Positions 8,088 to 16,865 of a stretch of DNA of 64,000 nucleotides are shown here, in pieces. This stretch comes from Streptomyces sp. NBC_00708 (GTDB taxonomy: Bacteria > Actinomycetota > Actinomycetes > Streptomycetales > Streptomycetaceae), in assembly GCA_036226585.1 (NCBI GenBank), contig CP108997.1:4960001-5024000 (forward strand). The letters are read 5' to 3'. Positions within the stretch are counted from its first letter, which is position 1. Each line of letters begins with the position of its first letter. The translations under genes were made by a program, and so were the position numbers. Below the pieces are notes generated by a model, which saw only the letters and a program-made list of their open reading frames with translations, was not told where the DNA came from and searched no databases.

Positions 8088-10115
8088 GTGAGCGACACCA
8101 CCGATCTGATGGGCGTGACTGCCGACAAGAGCGTCGACAGCGCCGCGCCCGCCGAAGGTGCTGCCACTGGCACCACCGCACGGCGCCGCCGCTCCGGCAC
8201 CGGCCTTGACGGCATGGTCCTGGCCGAGCTGCAGCAGGTCGCGTCCGGCCTCGGTATCAAGGGCACCGCGCGGATGCGCAAGAGCCAGCTGATCGAGGTC
8301 ATCAAGGAGGCCCAGGCCGGCGGCGGCTCCTCCGCCCCCAAGGCCAAGGCCGCCGCGGCCCCCGCCGATGCGGCGGAGACCAAGCCGAAGCGCCGCGCCA
8401 CCTCCAAGGCGCGCACCGGCACGGCCGACGAGACCGCCGCCGCGCCCGCCGACCAGGCCACGGCCCAGCAGCAGATCGACATCCCGGGCCAGCCGGCCAG
8501 CGACGACCAGCCCGCGGGCGAGCGCCGTCGCCGGCGTGCCACCGCGCAGGCGGGCAGCCCGGAGAGCAAGCCGGACGCCAAGGCGCAGTCCAAGGACCGC
8601 GCCCAGGACGAGCCGAAGCAGGACCAGAAGCAGGAGGCGCCCGCAGAGGGCTCCGACGCCAAGGCCGAGGCCGGTGCCGACAACGCCGAGGGGCGTCGCG
8701 GCGACCGCCAGGACCGCGGCCAGCGCGGCGAGCGGGGCGAGCAGCGCCGTGACCGCCAGCGCGACCGCCAGCGCGGCAAGGGCGACGACCAGCAGGGCGG
8801 CCGGCGCCAGGGCCAGGGCGGCGGCGGCCAGAACCAGGGCGGCAACAACGGCCCGCAGGACGACGGCTTCGACGACGAGGGCGGCCGGCGCGGCCGTCGT
8901 GGGCGCTACCGCGACCGCCGCGGCCGTCGTGGGCGCGACGACTTCGCGAGCGACGCCCCGCCCGTCACCGACGACGACGTCCTGATCCCCGTCGCGGGCA
9001 TCCTGGACATCCTCGACAACTACGCGTTCATCCGGACCTCCGGCTACCTGCCCGGCCCGAACGACGTGTACGTCTCGCTCGCCCAGGTCCGCAAGAACGG
9101 CCTGCGCAAGGGTGACCACGTCACCGGTGCCGTGCGCCAGCCCAAGGACGGCGAGCGCCGCGAGAAGTTCAACGCGCTGGTCCGCCTCGACTCGGTCAAC
9201 GGCATGGCGCCGGAATCCGGCCGCGGCCGCCCCGAGTTCCAGAAGCTGACGCCGCTCTACCCGCAGGACCGGCTCCGCCTGGAGACCGACTCCAACGTCC
9301 TGACGACGCGGATCATCGACCTGGTCGCCCCCATCGGCAAGGGCCAGCGCGGTCTGATCGTGGCCCCGCCGAAGACCGGTAAGACCATGATCCTCCAGGC
9401 CATCGCCAACGCGATCACGGTCAACAGCCCCGAGTGCCACCTGATGGTCGTCCTCGTCGACGAGCGTCCGGAAGAGGTCACCGACATGCAGCGGTCGGTG
9501 AAGGGCGAGGTCATCTCCTCGACCTTCGACCGTCCCGCCGAGGACCACACCACCGTCGCCGAGCTGGCCATCGAGCGCGCCAAGCGCCTCGTGGAGCTGG
9601 GTCACGACGTGGTCGTCCTGCTCGACTCGATCACCCGTCTGGGACGCGCGTACAACCTCGCCGCCCCGGCCTCCGGCCGCATCCTGTCCGGTGGTGTCGA
9701 CTCGACCGCGCTCTACCCGCCGAAGCGCTTCTTCGGTGCGGCGCGCAACATCGAGGACGGCGGCTCGCTGACCATCCTGGCCACCGCGCTCGTCGAGACC
9801 GGCTCGCGCATGGACGAGGTGATCTTCGAGGAGTTCAAGGGCACCGGCAACATGGAGCTCAAGCTCGACCGCAAGCTCTCCGACAAGCGGATCTTCCCGG
9901 CGGTGGACGTCGACGCGTCCTCCACCCGCAAGGAGGAAATCCTGCTCGGCAGCGAGGAGTTGGGGATCGTCTGGAAGCTGCGCCGGGTGCTGCACGCGCT
10001 CGACCAGCAGCAGGCCATCGAGCTTCTGCTGGACCGGATGAAGAAGACCCAGTCCAACGCGGAGTTCCTGCTCCAGATCCAGAAGACCACGCCGGCCCCG
10101 GGCAACAACGACTAG
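8088..10115 (+). CDS. rho: Transcription termination factor Rho
   Basis: Rho is the hexameric RNA helicase that terminates transcription. The 675-residue product has an N-terminal helical domain (about residues 40-74, LDGMVLAELQQVASGLG), then a ~220-residue low-complexity insertion rich in Arg, Asp, Gly and Gln, the cold-shock-type RNA-binding domain from ~290, Walker A APPKTGKTM at ~427, and Walker B VVVLLDSITR at ~507. E. coli Rho is 419 residues; large insertions are known in actinobacterial Rho, including that of S. lividans. GTG 8088 follows AGGGAAGGA. A strong terminator follows the gene. Confidence 0.96.
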   Translation: MSDTTDLMGVTADKSVDSAAPAEGAATGTTARRRRSGTGLDGMVLAELQQVASGLGIKGTARMRKSQLIEVIKEAQAGGGSSAPKAKAAAAPADAAETKPKRRATSKARTGTADETAAAPADQATAQQQIDIPGQPASDDQPAGERRRRRATAQAGSPESKPDAKAQSKDRAQDEPKQDQKQEAPAEGSDAKAEAGADNAEGRRGDRQDRGQRGERGEQRRDRQRDRQRGKGDDQQGGRRQGQGGGGQNQGGNNGPQDDGFDDEGGRRGRRGRYRDRRGRRGRDDFASDAPPVTDDDVLIPVAGILDILDNYAFIRTSGYLPGPNDVYVSLAQVRKNGLRKGDHVTGAVRQPKDGERREKFNALVRLDSVNGMAPESGRGRPEFQKLTPLYPQDRLRLETDSNVLTTRIIDLVAPIGKGQRGLIVAPPKTGKTMILQAIANAITVNSPECHLMVVLVDERPEEVTDMQRSVKGEVISSTFDRPAEDHTTVAELAIERAKRLVELGHDVVVLLDSITRLGRAYNLAAPASGRILSGGVDSTALYPPKRFFGAARNIEDGGSLTILATALVETGSRMDEVIFEEFKGTGNMELKLDRKLSDKRIFPAVDVDASSTRKEEILLGSEELGIVWKLRRVLHALDQQQAIELLLDRMKKTQSNAEFLLQIQKTTPAPGNND

Positions 10116-10137
10116 TCGTCGCCCTCCGGCAGCGGTA

Positions 10138-10179
10138 CACAGGGCCGCCCCCGCACTCCGGTGCGGGGGCGGCCCTGTG
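10138..10179 (+). terminator. Terminator of rho
   Basis: A 19-bp perfect stem (10138-10156 and 10161-10179) closes a four-base TCCG loop about 22 bp past the rho stop codon. No long T-run follows, but the stem is nearly all G-C pairs. Confidence 0.85.
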
Positions 10180-10467
10180 CCGTACGCCGTTGCCGTTCCG
10201 AGACCTTCGCCACACGGGCGCCCGCGCGCGGGGCCGTCGTACGACCGTTGTACGAGCCACGAAACCGCAGGTGAACGCCGGAGCACGGGCCGTGGCCCCG
10301 TGCGTCCGAGCCGCCGCGTGCGCACCCGGAGGCCGTGGCTCCCTGTGCAACCCTTCTTGTCGCCGCCGCGTCGTACCCATCAGTGACGAACAAGCGCGAC
10401 AAAGCGGCACACAGACCCGCTCACCACTGCAGGGGGTAGCCGGGAGCAGCGAGGGAACGAGGAGAGC
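10180..10467 (+). promoter_or_regulatory. Upstream region of the LCP gene
   Basis: This 288-bp stretch has no gene I can support. It contains a 10-bp palindrome GTCGTACGAC near 10227 followed by TTGTACGA, giving inverted TCGTAC/GTACGA arms. That is a candidate operator or promoter element for the LCP gene. I could not assign a convincing -35/-10 pair. Confidence 0.3.
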
Positions 10468-11568
10468 ATGAGCGACCGAAGCGGGAGCAGCAGCCGAATA
10501 CGGGCCACCGGCAGGCGCCGGAAGAAGACGTCCCGCCGCCGGAAGGCGACGCGCATAGCCGTCTGGAGCCTGGCCGGCGCCGTCGTCGTCGGCGGTGCGG
10601 GGCTCGGATACGCGTACGTGCACCTCAACGGCAACCTCAAGGCCGTCGACATCAACTCGGCGCTCGGCAAGAACCGCCCCGAGAACATCGACAACGGCTC
10701 GGAGGACATCCTCGTCCTCGGCTCCGACTCCCGCTCCGGCGCGAACGGCGAGTACGGCGCCGACGAGGGCGCGGCCCGCTCGGACACCGCGATGGTCGTC
10801 CACGTCAACAAGGGCCACAGGACCGCGAGTGTGGTCTCCATCCCGCGCGACACCCTCGTCACCCGCCCCGACTGCACCGGCGACGTCAGCGGCAAGCCCG
10901 TGGCCGGGCAGCAGCGCGCGATGTTCAACACGGCGTACGAGGTCGGCGGGCCGGCCTGCGCGGTCAAGACCGTCGAATCGATGTCCGGCATCCGCATGGA
11001 CCACTACGTCGAGGTCGACTTCACCGGCTTCAAGAAGCTGATCGACAAGCTCGGCGGCGTCGAGATCACCACCACCGAGCCGATCGACGACCCCGACAGC
11101 CACCTGGACCTCCAGCCCGGCACCCATACCCTGGACGGCGAGCAGTCCCTCGGCCTGGTCCGCACCCGCCACAGCGTCGGCGACGGCAGCGACCTCGGCC
11201 GCATCCAGCTCCAGCAGGCGTTCATCAAGGCGCTGATGCAGCAGGTCAAGAGCGTGGGCGTGTTCAACGGCAGCAAGCTCTACGGCGTCGCGGACACCGC
11301 CACCAAGGCCATCACCACCGACTCGGACCTGGGCTCCGTCACCGAGCTCGCGAGCTTCGCCAAGGGCCTCAAGGGGCTCGGCTCGGACGATGTGAACATG
11401 GTGACCCTGCCCGTCCAGTACGATCCCGCGGACCCCAACCGGGTCGTCCCGCTGGAGAAGGCCGACCAGCAGGTGTGGGCCGCGCTCAACGCCGACAAGG
11501 CGATCCCCGCCTCCGCCACGAAGCAGTCGGCGGGCGACAAGGGCGACGCGGGCAAGATCGTGAAGTGA
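10468..11568 (+). CDS. LytR-CpsA-Psr (LCP) family cell-wall ligase
   Basis: LCP proteins transfer anionic glycopolymers from lipid carriers onto peptidoglycan outside the membrane. The 366-residue product has a basic N-terminus (GRRRKKTSRRRKATR), one membrane anchor at about residues 31-52, and an extracellular LCP domain with the Arg/Asp signatures LGSDSRSG, RSDTAMVVHV, SIPRDTLV and LGRIQLQQAF. Two Cys in the domain may form a disulfide. ATG 10468 follows CGAGGAGAG. A WecA-like lipid-carrier initiator encoded 6 kb away could feed the same pathway; that link is inference. Confidence 0.88.
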   Translation: MSDRSGSSSRIRATGRRRKKTSRRRKATRIAVWSLAGAVVVGGAGLGYAYVHLNGNLKAVDINSALGKNRPENIDNGSEDILVLGSDSRSGANGEYGADEGAARSDTAMVVHVNKGHRTASVVSIPRDTLVTRPDCTGDVSGKPVAGQQRAMFNTAYEVGGPACAVKTVESMSGIRMDHYVEVDFTGFKKLIDKLGGVEITTTEPIDDPDSHLDLQPGTHTLDGEQSLGLVRTRHSVGDGSDLGRIQLQQAFIKALMQQVKSVGVFNGSKLYGVADTATKAITTDSDLGSVTELASFAKGLKGLGSDDVNMVTLPVQYDPADPNRVVPLEKADQQVWAALNADKAIPASATKQSAGDKGDAGKIVK

Positions 11569-11713
11569 CCCGCGGCCGGCCCGGGAATACCGGGCTGTCG
11601 CCCCTGGTTTTGGGAGATACGGCCGGTCCTGGCAGACTGGTACGTCGGCCCCGGTTCACGGACGCGCAATCCGCGCGTACGACCCGGTGCCCTCCCGAAC
11701 CTAGGAGACACCC

Positions 11714-11938
11714 TTGAAGCGCGACATCCACCCCCAGTACGTCGAGACGCAGGTCAGCTGCACCTGTGGCGCGTCGTTCACCACCCGCTCCACGCTGGAC
11801 AGCGGCACCATCCGTGCCGAGGTCTGCTCCGAGTGCCACCCGTTCTACACGGGCAAGCAGAAGATCCTCGACACCGGTGGCCGTGTGGCCCGCTTCGAGG
11901 CCCGCTTCGGCAAGGGCGCCAAGGCCGCCGGCAAGTAG
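11714..11938 (+). CDS. rpmE: 50S ribosomal protein L31, zinc-binding form
   Basis: The 74-residue protein matches bacterial L31 and keeps the zinc cysteines Cys16, Cys18, Cys38 and Cys41 (SCTCG and CSECH), so it is the C+ type used when zinc is sufficient. The start is TTG at 11714, supported by TAGGAGAC five bases upstream; no ATG or GTG is nearby in frame. It is followed by a strong terminator before prfA. Confidence 0.95.
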   Translation: MKRDIHPQYVETQVSCTCGASFTTRSTLDSGTIRAEVCSECHPFYTGKQKILDTGGRVARFEARFGKGAKAAGK

Positions 11939-11949
11939 CGAGCCGTCCG

Positions 11950-12000
11950 CGCCGGTCCGCGGCGCCCTCTTCCCGGGGGCGCCGCGGCCGGCGTTTTTTT
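11950..12000 (+). terminator. Terminator of rpmE
   Basis: A 17-bp stem with one mismatch (11950-11967 with 11977-11993) and a G-C-rich loop is followed by seven T bases (11994-12000). This is the most canonical rho-independent terminator in the window. Confidence 0.92.
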
Positions 12001-12089
12001 CCGGTCCGGGCACGGGGTCTCCGTATCCCGGCCCCGGCAGGCACCCACCGGCCGGCAGGCACGACGAGCGAAGGAACCAGGAGCCCGAG

Positions 12090-13166
12090 ATGTTCGAGGC
12101 GGTCGAGGAACTGATCGGCGAGCACGCCGATCTCGAGAAGCAGCTCGCCGACCCCGCGGTCCACGCCGACCAGGGCAACGCGCGCAAGCTGAACAAGCGC
12201 TACGCGGAGCTGACCCCGATCGTCGCGACGTACCGCTCCTGGAAGCAGTCCGGCGACGACATCGGCACCGCCCGCGAGCTGGCCGCCGACGACCCCGACT
12301 TCGCCGCCGAGGTCAAGGACCTGGAGCAGCAGCGCGAGGAGCTCACCGAGAAGCTGCGCCTCCTGCTCGTCCCCCGCGACCCCAGCGACGACAAGGACGT
12401 GCTCCTGGAGATCAAGGCCGGCGCGGGCGGCGACGAGTCCGCGCTGTTCGCCGGTGATCTGCTGCGCATGTATCTGCGCTACGCCGAGCGCGTCGGCTGG
12501 AAGACCGAGATCATCGACTCCACCGAGTCCGAACTCGGCGGCTACAAGGACGTCCAGGTCGCTGTGAAGACCAAGGGCGGCAACGGCGCCACCGAGCCCG
12601 GCCAGGGCGTCTGGGCCCGGATGAAGTACGAGGGCGGCGTGCACCGCGTGCAGCGCGTGCCCTCCACCGAGTCCCAGGGCCGCATCCACACCTCCGCCGC
12701 CGGCGTCCTCGTGACGCCCGAGGCCGAGGAGGTCGACGTCGAGATCCACGCGAACGACCTGCGTATCGACGTCTACCGCTCCTCCGGCCCCGGCGGCCAG
12801 TCCGTCAACACGACCGACTCCGCCGTCCGCATCACGCACCTGCCCACCGGTGTCGTCGCCTCCTGCCAGAACGAGAAGAGCCAGCTCCAGAACAAGGAGC
12901 AGGCCATGCGCATCCTGCGCTCCCGGCTGCTGGCCGCCGCCCAGGAGGCCGCCGAGCAGGAGGCTTCGGACGTACGTCGCAGCCAGGTGCGTACGGTCGA
13001 CCGCTCCGAGAAGATCCGGACGTACAACTTCCCGGAAAACCGGATCTCGGACCACCGCGTCGGCTTCAAGGCGTACAACTTGGACCAGGTGCTCGACGGC
13101 GACCTCGACGCGGTGATCCAGGCGTGCGTCGACGCCGACTCCGCGGCCAAGCTCGCCGCCGCCTGA
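12090..13166 (+). CDS. prfA: Peptide chain release factor 1
   Basis: RF1 ends translation at UAA and UAG. The 358-residue product carries the universal GGQ motif in [12 protein letters not shown] near residue 235, methylated by PrmC, whose gene follows 49 bp downstream. The long N-terminal helices and the decoding domain are complete, at normal family length. ATG 12090 follows an AGGAACCAGGAG region. Confidence 0.97.
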   Translation: MFEAVEELIGEHADLEKQLADPAVHADQGNARKLNKRYAELTPIVATYRSWKQSGDDIGTARELAADDPDFAAEVKDLEQQREELTEKLRLLLVPRDPSDDKDVLLEIKAGAGGDESALFAGDLLRMYLRYAERVGWKTEIIDSTESELGGYKDVQVAVKTKGGNGATEPGQGVWARMKYEGGVHRVQRVPSTESQGRIHTSAAGVLVTPEAEEVDVEIHANDLRIDVYRSSGPGGQSVNTTDSAVRITHLPTGVVASCQNEKSQLQNKEQAMRILRSRLLAAAQEAAEQEASDVRRSQVRTVDRSEKIRTYNFPENRISDHRVGFKAYNLDQVLDGDLDAVIQACVDADSAAKLAAA

Positions 13167-13215
13167 GCCCGTCCGCCCGCCCCGCCCCGCTCGTGAACCC
13201 GTACGGAGAACCGCG

Positions 13216-14061
13216 ATGAACCTGCTGCTCGCCGAGGTGGCCCAGGCCACCCAGCGGCTGGCCGACGCCGGTGTTCCCTCACCGAGATTCGATGCCGAGG
13301 AACTCGCCGCGTTCGTGCACGGCGTCAAGCGGGGCGAGCTGCACCACGTGCCGGACGCCGACTTCGACGCCCGCTACTGGGAGACGATCGCCCGCCGCGA
13401 GGCCCGCGAACCCCTCCAGCACATCACCGGACGCGCCTTCTTCCGCTACCTGGAGCTCCAGGTCGGACCCGGCGTCTTCGTGCCCCGCCCCGAGACCGAG
13501 TCGGTCGTCGGCTGGGCCATAGACGCCGTCCGCGCGATGGACGTCGTCGAGCCGCTGATCGTCGACCTGTGCACCGGCTCCGGCGCCATCGCCCTGGCCA
13601 TGGCCCAGGAGGTCCCGCGCTCCCGCGTGCACGCCGTGGAGCTGTCCGAGGACGCCCTGAAGTGGACCCGGAAGAACGCCGAGAACTCCCGCGTCACCGT
13701 GCACCGCGGCGACGCGCTCAGCGCCCTGCCCGAGCTGGACGGCCAGGTCGACCTGGTCATCTCCAACCCCCCGTACATCCCGCTCACCGAGTGGGAGTAC
13801 GTGGCGCCCGAGGCGCGCGACCACGACCCCGAGATGGCGCTGTTCTCCGGCGAGGACGGCCTCGACACCATCCGCGGCATCGAGCGCACCGCCCACCGCC
13901 TGCTGCGCCCCGGCGGCCTCGTCGTCATCGAGCACGCCGACACCCAGGGCGGCCAGGTGCCCTGGATCTTCACCGAGGAGCGGGGCTGGGCCGACGCGGC
14001 CGACCACCCCGACCTCAACCGGCGTCCCCGCTTCGCCACGGCCCGCAAGGCGATGCCGTGA
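13216..14061 (+). CDS. prmC: Peptide chain release factor N5-glutamine methyltransferase
   Basis: PrmC (formerly HemK) methylates the GGQ glutamine of release factors with S-adenosylmethionine. The 281-residue protein has an N-terminal helical domain, the SAM-binding VDLCTGSGAIALA loop, and the glutamine-binding ISNPPYIP motif. It lies directly after prfA, the standard arrangement. The open frame stops just before the Sua5/TsaC gene. Confidence 0.95.
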   Translation: MNLLLAEVAQATQRLADAGVPSPRFDAEELAAFVHGVKRGELHHVPDADFDARYWETIARREAREPLQHITGRAFFRYLELQVGPGVFVPRPETESVVGWAIDAVRAMDVVEPLIVDLCTGSGAIALAMAQEVPRSRVHAVELSEDALKWTRKNAENSRVTVHRGDALSALPELDGQVDLVISNPPYIPLTEWEYVAPEARDHDPEMALFSGEDGLDTIRGIERTAHRLLRPGGLVVIEHADTQGGQVPWIFTEERGWADAADHPDLNRRPRFATARKAMP

Positions 14062-14116
14062 CCGGGGGCCGTCACCCGTACCAGCCCTACCCGTACATGC
14101 TTGAGGAGGCCGGCTG

Positions 14117-14764
14117 ATGGCACGGCGATACGACTGCAACGACGCGACCGACCGTACGACGGGTCTGCGCGAAGCCGCGTCGGCCGTCCGCCGCGGGGAA
14201 CTCGTCGTGCTGCCCACCGACACCGTGTACGGGATCGGCGCGGACGCCTTCAGCTCGGAGAGCGTCGGCGACCTGCTGGAGGCCAAGGGCCGGGGCCGCA
14301 ACATGCCCTCGCCGGTCCTCATCGGCTCCCCGAACACCCTGCACGGCCTGGTCACCGACTTCTCCGAGCAGGCCTGGGAGCTCGTCGACGCCTTCTGGCC
14401 GGGCGCGCTGACGCTCGTCGCCAAGCACCAGCCCTCCCTCCAGTGGGACCTCGGGGACACCCGGGGCACCGTCGCCGTCCGGATGCCGCTGCACCCGGTC
14501 GCCATCGAGCTGCTCACCGAGGTCGGCCCGATGGCCGTCTCCAGCGCCAACCTCACCGGCCACCCCTCGCCGGAGACCTGCGACGCCGCCCAGGAGATGC
14601 TCGGCGACTCCGTCTCCGTCTACCTCGACGGCGGCCCGACCCCCGGCATCGTGCCCTCCTCCATCGTCGACGTCACCGGCAAGGTGCCCGTCCTGCTGCG
14701 CGCCGGAGCGCTCTCGGCGGAGGAGCTGCGCAAGGTGGTACCCGACCTCGAGGTGGCCAATTGA
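14117..14764 (+). CDS. L-threonylcarbamoyladenylate synthase (Sua5/YwlC/TsaC family)
   Basis: This enzyme makes threonylcarbamoyl-AMP from threonine, bicarbonate and ATP, the first step of t6A37 modification of ANN-reading tRNAs. The 215-residue protein shows the YrdC-fold signatures VLPTDTVYGIGADA, KGRGRNMPSPVL and SSANLTGHPSP. It lacks the extra C-terminal Sua5 domain, so is the short TsaC-like form. ATG 14117 is preceded by GAGGAGG. Its stop overlaps the TTG start of the next gene by 4 bases, implying translational coupling. Confidence 0.93.
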   Translation: MARRYDCNDATDRTTGLREAASAVRRGELVVLPTDTVYGIGADAFSSESVGDLLEAKGRGRNMPSPVLIGSPNTLHGLVTDFSEQAWELVDAFWPGALTLVAKHQPSLQWDLGDTRGTVAVRMPLHPVAIELLTEVGPMAVSSANLTGHPSPETCDAAQEMLGDSVSVYLDGGPTPGIVPSSIVDVTGKVPVLLRAGALSAEELRKVVPDLEVAN

Positions 14765-15402
14765 CCGCCCCCGAGGGGCGTGGCATAGCGGGGCGGTCCG
14801 ACACTTTCCGCATCCTCCACGTCAGCACCGGCAACGTCTGCCGCTCGCCGATCACCGAGCGGCTGACGCGGCATGCCCTGGTGCACCGGCTCGGCGACCC
14901 CCTCCAGGGCGGGCTGATCGTGGAGAGCGCGGGCACCTGGGGGCACGAGGGCGCCCCGATGGAGGCCAACGCCGAGGTGGTGCTCGCCGACTTCGGGGCC
15001 GACGCCACCGGCTTCACCGGCCGTGAGCTGCTGGACGAGCACGTGATCCGCGCCGACCTCGTGCTCACCGCCACCCGCGACCACCGCGCCCAGGTCATCT
15101 CCATGGGCCACTCGGCCGGGCTGCGCACCTTCACGCTCAAGGAGTTCACCCGGCTCGTCCGGGCCATAGACCCGGCGACCCTGCCCGACGCCGCCGAGGA
15201 GGGCGTCGTCGAGCGCGCCCGCGCCCTGGTCCGGGCCGCCGCCGCGCTGCGCGGCTGGCTGCTCGCGCCGACCGCGGAGGCCGACGAGGTCTACGACCCG
15301 TACGGCGCCCCGATCACGTTCTTCCGGTCCGTCGGCGACGAGATCAGCCAGGCCCTCGATCCGGTCGTCACCGCGCTGACCGGCGTCTCCGCACCCCGCT
15401 GA
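14761..15402 (+). CDS. Low-molecular-weight phosphatase-like protein, nucleophile Cys replaced by Ser
   Basis: The 213-residue product belongs to the low-molecular-weight protein tyrosine/arginine phosphatase family. The P-loop reads HVSTGNVCRSPITE (residues 20-33), where the family normally has C-x5-R-S: the expected nucleophile position (residue 22) is Ser, while the second Cys27 and Arg28 are kept, as is the general-acid DP motif (YDPYG, ~Asp179). In Bacillus the Sua5 homologue ywlC is near the arginine phosphatase ywlE, a similar pairing. It is either inactive as a phosphatase, a binding protein, or uses another nucleophile. TTG 14761 follows GAGGTGG and overlaps the preceding stop. Confidence 0.8.
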   Translation: MTAPEGRGIAGRSDTFRILHVSTGNVCRSPITERLTRHALVHRLGDPLQGGLIVESAGTWGHEGAPMEANAEVVLADFGADATGFTGRELLDEHVIRADLVLTATRDHRAQVISMGHSAGLRTFTLKEFTRLVRAIDPATLPDAAEEGVVERARALVRAAAALRGWLLAPTAEADEVYDPYGAPITFFRSVGDEISQALDPVVTALTGVSAPR

Positions 15403-15479
15403 CCCCACGGCAGCGGGCAGCGGGCCCGTTACGGGCCTACATTGGAGCTACGCCAGTCCCCCCGGGCCCGGAGCCTCCG

Positions 15480-16739
15480 ATGCCGGTCAACCGATCCGCC
15501 GCACCCTCCGCCGACGGCCGCCTGCCGCAGGACTTCGGCGCCCTGCTCCGCGAGGACCCGGAGATCGCCGGCGTCCTGCTGGGCGAGCTGGACCGGCAGT
15601 CCGGCACCCTCCAGCTCACGGCCGCCGAGAACTTCACCTCGCCCGCCGTCCTCGCCGCCCTCGGCTCGCCCCTGGCCAACAAGTACGCCGAGGGCTACCC
15701 CGGCCACCGCCACCACGGCGGCTGCGACCAGGCGGACGCCGCCGAGCGCATCGCCGTCCAGCGGGCCACCGCCCTCTTCGGCGCCGAACACGCCAACGTA
15801 CAGCCGCACTCCGGCTCCTCCGCCGTCCTCGCCGCCTACGCCGCGCTGCTGCGCCCCGGCGACACGGTGCTCGCCATGGGACTCCCGTACGGCGGCCACC
15901 TCACGCACGGCTCGCCCGCCAACTTCTCCGGCCGCTGGTTCGAGTTCATCGGTTACGGCACGGACCCGGAGACCGGGCTCATCGACTACGCGCAGGTCCG
16001 CGCGCTGGCCCGGGAACACCGCCCCCGGGCGATCGTCACCGGCTCGATCTCGTACCCCCGCCACCCGGACCACGCGCTGTTCCGGGAGATCTGCGACGAG
16101 GCCGGCGCGTATCTGATCGCCGACGCGGCGCACCCGATGGGGCTGATCGCCGGGGGAGCGGCGCCGAGCCCGGTCCCGTACGCGGACGTGGTCTGCGCCA
16201 CCACGCACAAGGTGCTGCGCGGGCCGCGCGGCGGGATGCTGCTGTGCCGCGCGGAGCTGGCCGAGCGCGTCGACCGGGCCGTCTTCCCGTTCACCCAGGG
16301 CGGCGCCCAGATGCACACGATCGCCGCGAAGGCCGTGGCGTTCGGCGAGGCGGCGGCACCGGCCTTCGCCGCGTACGCGCACCGCGTGGTCGCCCACGCC
16401 CGCGAGCTGGCCGCCGGGCTCGGCGCGGAGGGCTTCGGGATCGCCACGGACGGCACGGACACCCATCTGATCGTCGCCGACCCGGCCCCGCTCGGCGTCG
16501 ACGGACCCACCGCACGCGACCGGCTGGCCGCCGCGGGCCTCGTGCTCGACACCTGCGTCCTGCCGTACGGGGACGCCCGGGGTATCCGGCTCGGAACGGC
16601 CGCCGTGACGACGCAGGGCCTGGACGCGGGGGACATGGCGCGCCTCGCGGTGCTGGTCGCGGCGGCGGTGCGCGGGGAGGACGGCGTCCTGGCCCGGGTC
16701 GGCGAACTGGCCGCGTCCCATCCGCCGTATCCGGGGTGA
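15480..16739 (+). CDS. Serine hydroxymethyltransferase-like PLP enzyme
   Basis: The 419-residue protein is clearly in the SHMT family: LTAAENFTSP, NKYAEGYPG, QPHSGS and the PLP-lysine motif TTHKVLRGPRGG (Lys244) are all visible. It departs from ordinary GlyA at several sites: IASENF has become TAAENF, GKRYYGGC is GHRHHGGC, SGAQAN is SGSSAV, and DMAHxAGL is DAAHPMGL. These positions contact PLP, substrate or folate, so it may use a different acceptor or be a specialised paralog. It follows the phosphatase-like gene by 77 bp. Confidence 0.8.
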   Translation: MPVNRSAAPSADGRLPQDFGALLREDPEIAGVLLGELDRQSGTLQLTAAENFTSPAVLAALGSPLANKYAEGYPGHRHHGGCDQADAAERIAVQRATALFGAEHANVQPHSGSSAVLAAYAALLRPGDTVLAMGLPYGGHLTHGSPANFSGRWFEFIGYGTDPETGLIDYAQVRALAREHRPRAIVTGSISYPRHPDHALFREICDEAGAYLIADAAHPMGLIAGGAAPSPVPYADVVCATTHKVLRGPRGGMLLCRAELAERVDRAVFPFTQGGAQMHTIAAKAVAFGEAAAPAFAAYAHRVVAHARELAAGLGAEGFGIATDGTDTHLIVADPAPLGVDGPTARDRLAAAGLVLDTCVLPYGDARGIRLGTAAVTTQGLDAGDMARLAVLVAAAVRGEDGVLARVGELAASHPPYPG

Positions 16740-16865
16740 GAGGGGCCCGTTGATCTTGCCGGGAAGGGCCGTGAAACCATCGCGGACAGCTTCGTGTCCT
16801 CAACCATGGGACCTGTCTAGTTAAGGTGTGGGCTGAGATGGCCGGCGATTTCTGTGGGGCAGCCC

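Noticed and set aside
8889..8936. The 18-bp repeat in rho as a regulatory site
   Set aside because: It encodes the repeated RGRRGR segment in frame; the coding explanation is enough.
7761..10325. 854-codon open frame opposite rho
   Set aside because: It covers rho and its leader and is a GC-bias shadow; low-complexity Leu/Ala/Val/Gly repeats mirror the Rho insertion.
14101..15402. Fusion of TsaC-like and phosphatase-like genes in one long open frame
   Set aside because: The long frame begins before and runs out of frame with the TsaC-like gene. Two separate genes with a 4-base overlap explain the region.
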